Source: Parapristionchus giblindavisi
Lineage: Eukaryota > Nematoda > Chromadorea > Rhabditida > Diplogasteridae
DNA: 64,000 nucleotides
Direction: 5' to 3'
Assembly (NCBI GenBank): GCA_943737045.1
Contig: CALSFV010000009.1
Span: 1,662,684-1,726,683, forward strand
A program made the position numbers and the translations under genes. Below are positions 45,042-56,778 of this stretch, one piece after another. Position 1 is the stretch's first letter. Each line of letters opens with the position of its first letter. The notes below the pieces were generated by a model. It was not told the origin of the DNA, ran no database searches, and worked only from the letters and a program-made list of their open reading frames with translations.

Positions 45042-47715
45042 TCAAAAATGTGTCTCCATGGGTCGTCGTTGGTTGTCTTGCAGAATGTCTAGTCGAACCC
45101 TGAGCAGCACTCGGAATACATGCGAGATGTAGGCGAGGTAGACCACCAGGTAGATGGTCATGACGGAGTGGATATTGGTGTCGGCGCCAAGTGTCTGGAA
45201 AAGGTAAAGATTATTCAGTTCTTGAGATAATTCAATGCCAACTCGTCTGGAAGTAGGTCCGACATTGTTTTAGGACCTACATCGCGGAAGGTCTTTAGAG
45301 GCATCGTAGATTGAATGAAGTTATCTTCATATCAAATGACGTCACTGTGTGTTTTTTCTGTGTGAGACAAGAGAGCATAAAGTGGTTCAACGATGTATTG
45401 CAGTCGTTTCGACACTATCGTAAAACACCAAAACAGGGGAAATATTCTTATCAATATATTTGCACCATATATTACATCAAAACAGGGAACGCTACAAATA
45501 AATATCAAAGCGAAAAGATCTTTCGGTGCTGATTAATGTGAATGTGAGAATTTTATTTTGTAACAATTGGCCATTTATTCATGTAGGTAGATTCAGCTTT
45601 AGTTTTATGTTTTTTTAGTATTTTATAAAATCAGGAAAACTAACCAGGATCATAACAACGCCGTATAATGAGCAGCCGCTAAGCGTGATCAGACCCTGAA
45701 ATTGATAATTTGAGATCAAAGATCAAAGATCAACTATCGCTCTAGAACAACTTGCTTTTACAAATAATATATTTAATGTTAATTCCCCTGCACTACAGCA
45801 AGAGTAAGCGAAATTGGGACGAGAATAATATATTTTTTTCTATTTATCCTCCATAAAAAAACGAACGATGGGTGACTCAACTGTTTGAATCTACGGCAGT
45901 GATGAAGTGGAAAATAGAATAATAATAATATTTAACGACTCTGTTTTGGAGATTCCATCATATGGGAAGATGTACACATTGAGAATATATCGATGAATAT
46001 TATATTTTGGTCTTTGCTCAATAAATTCTCTCTAGATTAAAGGCACCTACCGAATTTTTACCCTCTGCTCTGGCAACACTCTCTCGCCAACAAAAAAAGC
46101 CAGAGAGCACTGCCAGATCGGAGATTCTCAAATTAGCTCGGGGTGTGCCTATAAGTAGTCAAGAAGACAAAAAAATCACAATACGGTGTAGGTCCTAGTG
46201 ATACTGCGCGCTGACTTTGACCACGGATTCTTCCAGAAACTTATACTCACCAGCAGTACGATGATAGGCAGTATCAAATCGGGTTTTCGGCGCCGGATTC
46301 CGCCGATAAACGCCGTCGCCGAGAAGGCTAACAATAGATAGAATGGACAACCGCCCACGAGAAGAATCAACGAGAGAATAGGCATGGCGGCGACCAGGGA
46401 CTGAAATTGTGCGAACTAAGGCGGTTTTTTTTTCAAAAACGAGCACACGCCCACGTGCGTTTTACTAACTGAACATATAATAGATTTTTTTCTTTGAAAG
46501 GTAGCAGGACGACGTCATATTTTCGCATGTCTGCGATTCAAAGAAAAAAATGTGCTATGCCAGAATACTGTGATATTTAACGGAACGATTCAAGGGACAT
46601 TTAAATTTCAAAACAATTCGTGTCGGTTTTTCTTGATTTTCATTATCTTTCGAGGAAACTGGAAATTCTATAGCATTGTTTTGGCTACGGAGGAGTATTG
46701 CCAAATAACAGAATGAAGTAATAAAAAAACGATATTCCCCTACAAAGACACATCTCAAGCTAATTTTACACTCATAATTAGCAAAACTCTCTCGTAGACA
46801 AAGAAAGCGAGAGAGTGTTGCCAGAGTGTAGTATTTAAAATTAGCTTGGGGTGTTAATAACACGGAAACGTACCACAGCGAAGTAGATCAGGGCCAGAGA
46901 AGCGATAGTGGCGAAGAGGGCGATTAGGGCGAGATGAACGATTGCTACGGTCTGCAAACAGCAATATATGCAAATTCATTCAGGTCTGAAAACAAACAAC
47001 AACAACAAAAACATTTATCAAGATCATGTTCGCCACTGCTCACTTCTTCCTACAATACAAAAAAAAATATTAGTGCATTTTGAAAGGCTATTTTATCTTT
47101 TTTTTCGAATGTAGGGATTTTTTTTTAGAATTCTAGCATTCTTCGCTCCGCTATGCTGTCAAATGAAATAGTACCTTTGCGGACATTCCGCATGTCAACG
47201 GCGATAGGAAGCACGATCGAGGCTCCGCTCGATCCTCGTACCGGACTGAAATTGGAATTTACAATATTCAGTTTAACAATCTTCAACTATCCAGTGGTCA
47301 GTCAGTGGTACTGGTAGTTGGTATTTAAATTAAAATGTAAGACAATATCTATTTAAAATATATATTTAAAGGTTGAATCCTTCGAATATTTTCGCGAATA
47401 AATTGTGACGACAGAAAGATATCAAAATATATTTTGATTACCTTAATTCTATTTTCGATAAATTTATTAATTAAAGCGATTATTTAATCTTCAATTTATT
47501 AATTTATCTACGCCCGAGACGCAACGAGATATTTGACAATTTAAAGGTATAAAGAACATGATATAATTTTGGATCTCCAAACTGGGGTATCTTTCCATAA
47601 ATATATTTTCTCTACCTTGATCAGCCTCGTTATCGTGTCCATTCTTGTATGCAATGGAGGGATCATCGAGCGACGTTGAGGGCTGATCGGGCACTGATTT
47701 GTAGTAGTTGCTCAT
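45042..47715 (-). CDS. four-transmembrane protein, complete, 200 residues
   Basis: Six exons on the minus strand join in frame: 47715-47616, 47245-47175, 46951-46874, 46400-46251, 45695-45645 and 45194-45042 (TGA). All junctions have GT-AG ends with TTTCAG-like acceptors. The N terminus is a hydrophilic cytosolic-type tail (MSNYYKSVPDQPSTSLDDPS) with a CFLSPLTCG segment. It is followed by four hydrophobic helices: IVHLALIALFATIASLALIY, the MPILSLILLV to FSATAFIGG region, LILPIIVLL into GCSLYGVVMIL, and VMTIYLVVYLAYI. The tail RLDILQDNQRRPMETHF is polar. The layout resembles small nematode four-TM families (LAPTM- or tetraspan-like), but the assignment is uncertain. Introns carry family B MITEs at 46042-46152 and 46743-46856. 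Confidence 0.85.
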
Positions 47716-48542
47716 CTGAGAAGAATTATATTTTACAAGGCGCTCTCGGTAACAATGCAGTGAACGGGATGGAAGATGGCACAGTTGGTGAAAATCGTCC
47801 CTATGCGCTCAAGCTTCACAGGTGGAGTTCCTAGAGGTAGGATACACATTTTTTTTAACTGCGATGGGCCACCGAATCATTAGCGATATGAAATATAATA
47901 ACAAGAAACACAAATACCGAGAATATAATGAACACGATATATGATTGTTTATGTGGTATTCAAGAGAAGGAACGAGACGCAAAAACGAGTGACATTTTCT
48001 CTCATTTTCTCTCTTTTCCCCCTTTTTGAAGAGAGAATTACAAACAAATATTGTATGGATAAGTATTCATTATCTAGGAATTCATTGTATGCAAGAGTTT
48101 TGCCAGAGCTGCGAGTAAAAATAGCTCGGTATGTGCCTTTAATCAATCAAAGCTAATCATTAGCGAGACGAAATCGATCAGTGCTCGATATACGGGAGAG
48201 AGAGAAATCAGCAGCGAAATCAATCACAGATGCTATTAAACATTGATGGGTCTATGGCGAGAAAGAAATGAGAGAAAGATCTGGTGAAAGTGACATGGGA
48301 GAGCTTCAACTAAGAGCTTGAGAAGAAGCAAGGGGAGCTACGACTATCGAAAGAATTAAACGCAATCATGATTTCCGCCCAGTACTTAAGAGTTAATTTT
48401 ACTCTCCGCATCACGAACAGTCTTTCATGGAAAGCGAGCGAGCATCCTAGCTTGGGGTGTGCATCTAACTAGTAAGAGCTATGCATAATATAATTGATTA
48501 ATTAGTTAAAATAATAATAATAGTAATAATACATTCCTTTAA
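47716..48542. other. intergenic region with MITE B remnants
   Basis: A half copy at 48098-48138 and a shorter copy at 48385-48472 are the only supported repeats. The 61- and 71-codon ORFs here have no gene-like features. The promoter of the four-TM gene probably lies just right of 47715. Confidence 0.5.
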
Positions 48543-48900
48543 TGGACTCGATCCTCCCTGACTGACTCCTGACTCGATCCTCCCAACCCGGAATTGGCCA
48601 GCCGTGGGAGTAAGGCCTACACCATGGATCTCCAAATCTTCGTGATAACGATAAACGTCCTCTCAATTGCCACCGATAGAAGGTCAGTTCTATTCTACCA
48701 CACTATGAGAAGATTAGAGCAGGAACCGTTGATTTTGTGAATTTCGTATGAAGGAGAAGGAGGAAGACGACTGGACAGTCGATAAGCTGGATAGATGCGG
48801 GCAACTCACGAGATACGATGCGCTCCTTGGAGAACCCTAATGGCGACCCAGCTACCCCCAAAAGAGCTGAATAAAGTTGTTATAATGTAATGTAAAATGT
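48543..48900 (+). repeat. LINE-tail-like interspersed repeat
   Basis: The sequence shares GACTCGATCCTCCCAACCCG, GGCCAGCCGTGGGAGTAAGG, GACGACTGGACAGTCGATAA and CTGAATAAAGTTGTTNTAAT with 60905-61172. The end is AT-rich with TGTAATGTAAAATGT, as at the 3' end of a non-LTR element or the SINE it mobilises. A short coding-like piece (DDWTVDKLDRCGQLTRYD) precedes the tail. Confidence 0.7.
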
Positions 48901-49443
48901 TAATGGAAAGCATCTGAATTGGGATGGGGAACAGGCTGTTTTTATTCGCTGTGGGCGGCTACAGATCTTGGTCGTCTACACTGCCATACAAATTAATGTT
49001 ATATTAACGGCCCACACACGTTAGTCAAATGCAACATCGAATTAATGACTAAAATCAGGGAAAAAGAAATGTGCTTGTTTACTTGTGGGAAGAACTGTGA
49101 AATATGGTACACTTGGATGAGATGAGGATTGAGAAACTGTGTGAAACGAAGAGAGATTGAAAGACTTTGAAACTCTCCGCTTTGGCAATGCTCTCTCACT
49201 TTCTTGGTCTATGAGAGAGCGTTGCCGGAGGGGAGAGTAAAACTAGCTCGGGTGTGACTTTTAAGACAGCAGCTGATTGCAAATTTAAATACAATACAAT
49301 GACCTTTAAATACAACCATTGGGGAGGGAATGGTTGTCGTTAACTCACTGAGTAGTCTTAGCCAAATTCAAAGAAATGTACGAAATGGAACGGAGAGATG
49401 AGAAAAGAGTGAGCAATCACCTTTTACTTTTTTAATGTTAGAT

Positions 49444-49585
49444 AGGTAAAGGTAAAGGTAAACCCCGTTATTCAAGTCACACGAATTCCTGTGGCAGATC
49501 AATGCTAGGCCATTGATAATTTAAGGCAATTCAGTCCGGGGGGGGGAGGGGATTAGTGTCTTCTTCGGACCTACTTTACCGTTTT
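49444..49585 (+). repeat. short interspersed repeat family C copy
   Basis: GGTAAAGGTAAAGGTAAACC, TTCAAGTCACACGAATTCCT, CAATTCAGTCCGGGGGG and TTCTTCGGACCTACTTTACC align with the copy at 40123-40262. Confidence 0.65.
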
Positions 49586-49974
49586 TTTGCTTTACCTTAT
49601 TTAAGTAACTTCGATAAAATATGACCTTTAGTAACTATATTCTTCATTGAAGGTTGACTTCGTGGTTTTCAGGGATGTACAGTTTTTCTTAAATCGAAAA
49701 ATTCGGAAATTCGGAATGCTCAGCCCTGGTGAATACCAAACAACCATATAAAAAGGACATAATCTGGACAACCTCCACTTCGATTGCCAACTGAAGTGAG
49801 AAGAGTTTTGGGATCGTTATTGTGGTCTATGCCTATGGATTATGCTAACCGCCTCATTACTCATCTCACTTAATTCTGATACGATAAATGAATTGAAATA
49901 TTTTTTCTGTTTTTCATCATCACAACAGGATATTGAGGTAATCGTATCATGAATGAGGCAAATGGATGGATGAA

Positions 49975-50250
49975 AACGCGTGGAGGCAACAACACGAGAG
50001 GAAGAAGAAGAAGAAGATGGGAAAAGAAGGAATGAGAAAAGTGAATGTGATCACACATGAATGGGCTAGAGAAGGAGAGGGAGAGGGAGAGGGAGAGGGA
50101 GAGGGAGAGGGAGAGGGAGAGGGAGAGGGAGAGGGAGAGGGAGAGGGAGAGGGAGAGGGAGAGGGAGAGGGAGAGGGAGAGGGAGAGGGAGAGGGAGAGG
50201 GAGAGGGAGAGGGAGAGGGAGAGGGAGAGGGAGAGGGAGAGGGAGAGGGA

Positions 50251-50292
<42 letters not shown>

Positions 50293-50910
50293 GGAGAGGG
50301 ACGGGTAAAGGTTAGAACAGTGGTCACGAAACATGACGCAGCGGGACAGAAGCAGTTGAGAGAATGAGTAATGTATTGGAGGGAGTACTAGTAGAGAGAG
50401 GCAGAGATAGAAGAGGAGAAGGGAGAGGGAGGTAGAGAGGGGGTAGAGATAGAGGGAGAGAGATCGCGCGAGGGGCGAGGGAGGCGGACGGAGAGGGAGA
50501 AGGAAATTGAGAGAGAGGGACAGAGATAGAAAAGAAGAAGGAAACATAGAGAATGAAGACATAAGAAATATTGTATGAATGAAACACGCGAAGAAGGGTA
50601 AAGAGAGGAAGAGAAGGAGAGTGAGATGGAGTGAGAGACAAATAGATTGATAAAGAGTTAGAGAAAGATATGATATAAGGACAGAAGTAATGAACACTAA
50701 GTAGCAGAGCGATGGGCAGAAAAAATAGGAAAGAAAGAGGAGCCAAGTATACAAAAAGAATGAGGGAAATGATGAGGCGATAGAAAGGGAGACTTAGTGG
50801 GTGTGAGAGAGTGAGTGAGAGGGAGAGAGAGAGAAAGAGGTAGAGAGAGAAGGAGAGGGAGAGGGAGAGAGAGAGGGAGAGAGAGAGAGGGAGAGAGAGA
50901 CTCGGTCCCA
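49975..50910. repeat. long purine-rich tract with a (GAGAGG)n microsatellite
   Basis: The plus strand is almost entirely A and G over about 900 bp. Positions 50071-50258 are a nearly perfect GGGAGA hexanucleotide array (about 30 units), followed by (GA)n to about 50287. Ser/Leu-, Glu/Gly- and Arg/Glu-rich ORFs on both strands are translations of the repeat and are not genes. A mirror-symmetric polypurine array of this kind can form triplex DNA and is prone to length change. Confidence 0.9.
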
Positions 50911-51825
50911 AGTGTGCTACTACTTCAATAAGATGCTTCTTACGCTATTGGGAATGAGCAAAGAAAAGTAGCTAACTAAGACTAGCAAAAATGCTAGCAA
51001 AGACTAAAGACTAACAAAAATGTGAAGAATGATTTTTTCACAGTTTTACCCTCTATCTAGATCAACTAATCAGAGAAAAGCTCTGGTGGTATAATAGGGG
51101 AACTTCTTTCCCTAGTACTGCTTCTGTGATTTCTTCATTACGTGCTATCGTCGAGAATGAATTGAAACACTACTAGCAAAATACAAAAGATAACAGATAT
51201 ATCGTCACAAAACATTTCTGCTGCACCCTAATCCCCTCCTAAGAGAGATAGATCAGATGGAGCGATAAGCGTATCGATTGATTGATTGGCATTCTAGTTG
51301 TGCAAGTAATATTTTCTCATTCCAATCGTTTTTTAATTGTTGAAACATCTTTATGATGTAAGATGAATACATAAATATGACAGGGCGATTGTGGTTTATT
51401 ATTAGGAGGAAAAGAGAGAAAGAGATGATGGGGCAGAGCCAGGAACATGGAACAAGGAATACAGATAAGGAATGAGAAAAAGAATAGAGAATCAATCAAA
51501 AAAATATGGAATATGATAAGATACCAAAATTACATCATACGGAGAACCTAGATTAGATAACTAGAGAGAGAGATAAAACCAAGTGAACGCTAAAGCAACA
51601 ACTGTTCCATTATCTCAATGTCTGTTCTCCCTGATTATCTCTACCCCCCCCCCCTCTCCCTCTATCCCTCCCTCTCTCCTAGTCTATTTGCCCAGACAAC
51701 ATACATTGTTTCAAGGGCAGGTAAGAGGTTTGTGCTGGTTAATGGGAGCTTAAACTATCGTCAATAGGTTCGTTTGGTTTCAGGGAACAGATAAGTGACT
51801 CACTGATCATTGGCAATGATCATAA
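50911..51825. other. intergenic region, no gene recognised
   Basis: The contents are low-complexity pieces: a C-run at 51643-51653, CT-rich sequence to about 51680 and AT-rich sequence. Minus-strand ORFs near 51253-51499 show no leader, family motif or splice context that I can support. Confidence 0.4.
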
Positions 51826-52159
51826 AAGGTAAAAGGTATAGGTATTACCCGTTGTTCAAGGCACACATAGTCCTGCGGGTGCAATGATCATGATTATCAA
51901 AGATGGGAGAAGTTGTATCGGACCTCGGCACGCCCAGACTGATCGGTCATTTAGTGGCAACCATTTCTACCCATTGGTGTTGTGCGTGATAAAGATCATT
52001 GTATTGCAAAAAATAGGTAGAGAAAGAAAGATGAAAGTAACCGCTATTTGATATAGTACGATAAGAGAGTGAGAGGTGAGAGCCAGAGAGGATGAAGAGG
52101 TGCAAAGAGCCCAAGATAAGATAGGGAGAGAGAGAGGGAGAGAGGGAGAGAGAGAGAGG

Positions 52160-52197
<38 letters not shown>

Positions 52198-52250
52198 GAA
52201 AGATAGAGAGAGAGGGCGAGCCAGAAAGGAGAGGGATAGAGAGAGAGTAA
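51826..52250. repeat. partial family C repeat and GA-rich tract
   Basis: A partial family C copy lies at 51826-51882 (AAAGGTAAAAGGTATAGG, CCGTTGTTCAAGGCAC, GTCCTGCGGGT). A purine-rich (GAGA)n-type tract spans about 52065-52245. ORFs through it are low-complexity translations. Confidence 0.65.
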
Positions 52251-52907
52251 AGAAAAAGACAGAACATGATAGATGAAAGGGATAGAGACAGCACGATATC
52301 AATGAACGATGGAGTGATTGACAAGCTGAAGACTCCATGAATGGAGGCGTCAGATTAGTGGAAAGAGTAAATAAAGTAAACAAATAGGAATAAACAAACA
52401 AATACAGTATCGTCTAGAATAAATGGCTATTCTTCGTGTTTATTTTATTTTTATCATACTTTTGGACTGGCCCGGTGTTCTGGTCCGGCGAGTAGTGCCG
52501 TAAAGTCAAGGGACGCTTTTTCATTTTTTTAATAACTTTTGATCCAGGAAAGCGATCAAGCTGATCTTTTGAGTCAATATAGAGAATTTATCAAGGAATA
52601 TTACCATGATGTGTTGGTGTAATTAACTTAGTTAATTTTTGCGTAGTGGTGACGCTACCGAAGTGCACTTTTTTTGAAAATTCCCATTTCTTTAGTGAAA
52701 AACCCTGTTCTTCGTGAACACTGTGAGAGTGGTGACCCCCACTAGAGCTGTACAGTCAAACAATCCGGAATGGCTCCGACTCCGATTTCAAGCTGGGTTG
52801 CAACTTTGACCTCTAAAATATACAACACGGCTTCTATATGTGATAACGACCCGTTCTAAGCGCCAAAATGATGCTAGTATCGAGTGATGTTTATCCCTGG
52901 AATATGG

Positions 52908-53578
52908 GGGGGGGGGCGATCATTTCGGCAACGATCATTTCGGCAACGGATCATAAATCTGTTGGGAGATGGCCTAAGGCAAGAAAAGTTGTAACATTGT
53001 TAACAGTGCGAGTGTACGGTATTGTGCTACCCTAACCGTCGGGAATCGCGAACTGATTTTTTTCATTCGACCCATGACCCGGGGTTCATGGTTGAAAATG
53101 GCCGAAGTCGAAAAAAACATGACAGCCCGAGATCAAATACTAGTTGCCATTATATCAACAGTGAGCCAACTTTTATCTTTCGGGATACCGTAACCCGAAC
53201 TACCGTAATCTAGCTACAGTACCTTGCAATATTGTAGCCAAAATGACGGCAAACCCCGGTTTGATTACGGTAGTTTGAGTTACGGTATCCAGAAAGATAA
53301 AACTTGGGTCACTATTCATATAATATCAACCAATATTTGGTCTCGGAGCATCATAAATTTTTCGACTTCGGCCATTTTCAACCATGAACCCCGGGTCATG
53401 GGTCGAATGAAAAAAATCAGTTCGCGATTTCCGACGGTTACGGTAGCACCATACCGTACACCCCCACTGATAACAATGGCACAACTTTTGTTGCCATAGG
53501 CCATCTCCCAGCAGATTTATAATCCGTTGCCGAAATGATCGTTGCCGAAATGATCGTTGCCGAAATGATCGCCCCCCG
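52908..53578. mobile_element. foldback with terminal tandem CGATCATTTCGGCAA repeats
   Basis: The left end has a G-run, then CGATCATTTCGGCAA in two direct copies. The right end has the complementary TTGCCGAAATGATCG in three copies, then CCCCCC. The arms continue as inverted repeats through GGGAGATGGCCTA, AACTGATTTTTTTCATTCGA and CCATGAACCCCGGGTCATGG-type sequence. The arms are about 280 bp. No ORF is convincing. Confidence 0.78.
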
Positions 53579-53579
53579 G

Positions 53580-56500
53580 AATATGGTAGTCATAGCTCGT
53601 CATTAGCCCTCAGGGCATAAAAAAAATTGTTGGTAGGACTGATTTTGAGACACTACCGTTCAGAGGGCAGGTCTTCTAAAATTATGATTTCTGCGCAAGC
53701 AGCTTTGCAATGTATCATATATTTATTTCCCTTATTTTTGTTTGGTTCCGATTCCTTTCAGACCCGTAGCAAGTAACTATGTGAGTGATACAGCAAAAAA
53801 TCAGTAGTATTGACCGAACAGTTTGCTGTTGACCTTTGAAAGAACTGTAATCAAATGTCCAGTTTAAAAAAATAGTTTTCGCAACCATCGCCGACCTTTT
53901 TCGCCATCTCTAAAAAAAACTCAAATGATCAAAGAGTATGCCAAACAAAAAAGTGGGTTGCTGTTTCCCCTCTTAAAGTGTGCGATCAACGGTGTTATCA
54001 GCGGCACCTTCAAATAAGAAATCTTCCGAGCACGTTGTTGCGAAGAATGAATAAAAAAAGTGTGAAGAACATACATGCGTCTTCAACAGTGATCGGACAT
54101 ATATTTATATATAGTGTGTCGAACCTCGCATTATGATGGTATGAAAATGTATGATATCGTACAATGTACAACGCCTTAAAACGTACTCGTCACAGCCCAT
54201 AGCTTAGTGACAAAAGCCGGGATCATAGCGGATAAAGGTAAAGGTAAAGGTACAAACCGTTGTTCAAGGCATGCGAAGAGCACAGCGGATACAAAGAGTA
54301 AAGTATGAAATGCGTAAAAAAAGTGGAAAAAAAGATCAACAAAGGGATCAAAGAGAAGACAAGGGTGACGGAATGAGTCAGGTAAACTAGATAGTGAGGT
54401 AGAGATACAAAGGGAGAGGGAGGGAGAGAGGAGAGAGAGTTATAGGTGAAAGGGATAGGGAGAGAGAGAGCTAGAGCGTGAAGTGGAGAAACTATTGACT
54501 TGATAGGTAGCGAAGAAATGGAAAACAAAGTAGTTAGAAAGATGGACGGAATGGTATTAGGAGGATAAGAACTCGGAAAATTGATTGTTACTGGAAGAAT
54601 GAACAAATTTCTCCTCGCTGTTAGATACTTCGTGTATCTTTTGCCTGATCTGAAAAGATGGCGGGACATACATAAACCTTTATATCTCTTTTTCTTCTAC
54701 GTATGCTTTATTCGATTCGTGGCGCCGACGGCAAAGGAAGTTAGAATTCTCGATCCGATAGTAGAGCCAAATCAAGTTATAAATTTTTATGCGGGAAAAT
54801 AGCACGTTTCAGTGCCTCTGCTCGAAGACCAGACATCCGGCAAACCGCGTCGGAAATATGTCTACATACACTCTCCATACTGCATTGGAAAGAGAAGCGA
54901 TGGTCCTAGTGAAAAATATATAATAGCAGAGAAGCGTCAACACATCTGTGTTTAGGCAAGGGATTCCCATTCACTGGAGTGGTAGAGACAGGAGACAAAC
55001 AAAGTGTTTATTATAGAAAAGTCGAGTTGTCCCTTCTAAAATCGATGATATAATGAAATAGAAATAAGTTTACGACTTTCATTATTTTCATTTCAATCAC
55101 ATTCATATAGAGTTCGTTAGGTTATTTCGAGAGCTCTGTTGTTCATGGTGTACCAATTCCTACTCTTCCCTTCGGTTAGCTTACAATAGTTAGCTATTTG
55201 TTAGCTTCGCTTTTATGATTTAAGAAAATTCATAAGAGAATAGATCAGGGAGCTATAAGCGAAATAAACGCGGGCCGATGGTCGTTACTCGGTTTGCAAT
55301 GCCGATTTTCCAATTAAAATAGGCATTTTATTGGTGGAAGTTGGACAAGAGTGATTGAAGGAGGTACGTAACTGTGAGTATTGAGCGCAGAAGGTCATTT
55401 GTTATTAGGTAACTTTAGAATAAACATTCAAGACCCCGTAATGACCCATCGCACCATTCTGGGAACCACGAATGACCGGAAAAAATATTTTCGGAAAATC
55501 GTTTATCGGAATTTTTAGAACAATTTTGAAAATTTAGTTGATGTTCAGTAAACAGTATCATATTGCGAAAGCTCTTCTTTAAACAGAAAGGAAAGAGAGA
55601 GTGATTGCAACATTTTCCAGGATTTTCGTAACATTTGTTATTTATTCCATCAAAATATTATATGCAGTACTTAAGCAAACAATCGATCTATCATCACTTT
55701 CATGATCAGTCATAAAATGACCATAACATAAAAGATCAATAAAACAAGACAATGATTGGACAAAAAAATAATTCTCTACTCAGGGCTAACAATAACAATA
55801 AGGCAAAAACAAGAAGAAGGCACCAGATCGTCTTATTTCAATCACTTTTGAGCACCTCACCACTAGCCCATATGTTATTGTTGATCGATGGACAGGACAA
55901 AGAATGTTTGGCTGTTCTCTGATAGAGAGTGAGTCACTGAAAGTATTTATCTCAGCTATGCGAATGCACGGAGAAAATAGAACCATTAGAATCAATCAAA
56001 ATAGCCATGAAGCATCTGCTATCATGTCATATTATTGTTAGAATAATATTAATATTGCACTTGTTTCCACTGACAATGGTTATCTGTATCGTTTCGAGCT
56101 TACGCACGGCTCCTTGTTACTACTTTGTGTTCAAAGAAGATGACATACGTGACCAAGACAGTCGCAAGCAACACAAGACAATGTAAATGGCAAGAAAAAA
56201 TTGGTAATTGGGAAAAAATTTTTTGAACAGAATGCAACAGTTAGTCCAGAATGGGGAAAATCGTTCTGAAATGATTCCAAGTGGTTCCAATGATATGAAT
56301 ACGAATCGAGACATTAATTGAACGTGAATGAGAGGGTGATAAAGAGGAGGAGGAGAAGGCAAAACAGTGATATAGAGATATATAGAGAGCGTAGAGTGAT
56401 AGGGAGAGGGAGAGAGAGTGAGAGAGGGAGAGAAGGAGAGGGAGAAATGTAAAGGCCGATTGATCGACATAGGGCGCGTCGTTTATATCTTTATTATTAC

Positions 56501-56770
56501 CTCTCTCTCCTTCCCTCTATCCCTCCCGGTCTCTCTCAATTACTATCTATCACATAAACATTTTCACTCCCTATCTCTCTCTTTCATTCTCTACATTTCT
56601 TTCTCTCTCTCTATCTTTCTTTCTCTCTCTCTCTCCCTCTCTATTTCTCTCTGTCCCTCTCTCCTTCAAAATACCAATCGACTGTTCGATCAATGAAGAA
56701 GAATCATTAAGCTTCAAGGACCAATTGTATTTTCTGGTAATACGCACATATTATTATTATTAACCGTTAT
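53580..56770. other. 3-kb region with no recognised gene
   Basis: Supported items are few: a partial family C copy at 54231-54285, GA-rich pieces at about 54405-54475 and 56335-56450, and a CT-rich tract at about 56500-56665 that partly mirrors the second GA piece. A plus-strand open frame at 54581-54802 (MIVTGRMNKFLLAVRYFVYL) has some coding look but no splice partner or family. Confidence 0.4.
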
Positions 56771-56778
56771 TGCAGACT

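Noticed and set aside
47649..48156. Plus- and minus-strand ORFs of 61-71 codons
   Set aside because: The first overlaps exon 1 of the four-TM gene antisense; the others lie in AT-rich sequence and a MITE remnant.
49870..50911. Long Ser/Leu-, Glu/Gly- and Arg/Glu-rich ORFs on both strands
   Set aside because: They are translations of the purine-rich microsatellite in several frames, without leader, splice context or non-repeat coding.
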